DNA of 64,000 nt from CAWIJJ01 sp963836405 (GTDB taxonomy: Bacteria; Acidobacteriota; Terriglobia; Bryobacterales; Bryobacteraceae). Below are positions 63,551 through 64,000 of the stretch, in pieces (the stretch's first letter is position 1; each line of letters starts with the position of its first letter). The notes under the pieces were generated by a model. The model saw only the letters and a program-made list of their open reading frames with translations, made no database searches and was not told the DNA's origin. The stretch covers positions 62,001-126,000 of the forward strand of contig CAWIJL010000002.1 in the NCBI GenBank assembly GCA_963836405.1, read 5' to 3'. The translations under genes were made by a program, and so were the position numbers.

Positions 63551-64000
63551 ATGCGAGTGCTCATGTGGTGCCTGTTGTTGGGCGTTATGCCTGCAACCGG
63601 CAGCGATCAGCCGGCCGAGGCCCCTGTAGTCCTGTACGAAAAGTTCGAAAAACAAGCGCCGGAGAGCGTGTTGCGCGCGATGCGCGCCGAACTTGCCGAA
63701 GTCATGGAGCCGCTTGGCTTCCGGTTCGAATGGCGCGAGTTAAAGGCCGCGGGCGGGTCGGATGTGGTCTCCGAGCTTGCCGTAATTACCTTTCGCGGCC
63801 GTTGCGACACCAACGGCATGATGTCGCGCTCGATCGTCCCCTCGGCGCTCGGCTGGACCCACATGAGCGACGGCGTCATCCTGCCGTTCAGTGAGGTGGA
63901 TTGCGACGGGGTGCGGGAATTCGTTCAGAGAGAACTGAGTCCGGAGCCAGCCAAATTGCGGGACGAGCTGTACGGCAAGGCGCTCGCGCGTATTCTGGCC
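63551..64000 (+). CDS. Exported hypothetical protein, 5' part (runs off window end)
   Basis: An open frame of 150 codons from an ATG to the window edge. The N-terminus MRVLMWCLLLGVMPATGS is a signal peptide. The mature part reads VVLYEKFEKQAPESVLRAMR, LGFRFEWRELKAAGGSDVVS and AVITFRGRCDTNGMMSRSIV, then LGWTHMSDGVILPFSEVDCD. The spacing of strand, helix and the closing segment resembles small metallopeptidase-like proteins of Acidobacteria, but the key region lies beyond the edge. Probably co-transcribed with the Cys-rich protein before it. Confidence 0.65.
   Translation, partial: MRVLMWCLLLGVMPATGSDQPAEAPVVLYEKFEKQAPESVLRAMRAELAEVMEPLGFRFEWRELKAAGGSDVVSELAVITFRGRCDTNGMMSRSIVPSALGWTHMSDGVILPFSEVDCDGVREFVQRELSPEPAKLRDELYGKALARILA

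Overview
The window looks like a chromosomal segment of a GC-rich member of the Acidobacteriota, most likely close to Solibacter/Bryobacter. Four things point there: a TIGR03437-type 'Solibacter' C-terminal module (about 46.8-47.2 kb), a two-module MacB/FtsX permease without a fused ATPase, an Oar-type TonB receptor with an N-terminal carboxypeptidase-regulatory domain, and an elongation factor P whose tip loop reads TPGNLRGF. No database search was run; all assignments rest on motif recognition.

Layout. 0-16 kb is dominated by carbohydrate and compatible-solute genes. It has treZ (cut by the window start) and treY for trehalose from maltodextrin. It also has a glucosylglycerate-type locus: a gpgS-like synthase, a second glycosyltransferase and a channel-like membrane protein in one operon, facing a mannosyl/glucosyl-3-phosphoglycerate phosphatase. 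Between them lie an OmpA-like protein, a YwaF-type membrane protein, a RodZ-like HTH protein, an efflux adaptor and a NarL-type two-component pair. 16-29.5 kb is housekeeping and metabolism: ADOP permease, nitrilase, DUF1801 and cupin proteins, hypCDE, a fused 2-oxoacid dehydrogenase E1, a Gfo/Idh/MocA oxidoreductase, GNAT-YoaP, efp and selA.

29.6-46 kb is a mobile and eroding region. A tRNA-Pro gene is followed by a 4.5 kb mini-island bounded by an exact 50-bp copy of the tRNA 3' half. Inside it, an IS21-family element has split the toxin gene of a hicAB pair. Further on are a triple-TonB_C protein, a carbonic anhydrase and wrecked penicillin-acylase and class A beta-lactamase genes. An IS630 element follows, itself split by a 4.76 kb IS21-like transposon carrying extra genes (ParB-like, double zinc motif, a third gene after istB, and a macro-domain gene).

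46-64 kb has a broken lamin-tail/CARDB/TIGR03437/endonuclease gene, a large TonB-dependent receptor, and a four-gene cluster on the minus strand. The cluster encodes two tandem 1.1 kDa-residue-scale trypsin-VWA paralogues, a small unknown protein and an M64 metalloprotease-VWA protein, none with a recognisable signal peptide. This cluster and the cargo-bearing IS21 element are the best candidates for undescribed systems. Three more lineage-type hypothetical proteins end the window, the last cut by its edge.

A recurrent oddity is single-base frameshifts in otherwise well-conserved genes (nitrilase, hypE, E1, TonB_C protein, lamin-tail protein, transposon genes). They could be real decay or residual assembly errors; read mapping would decide.
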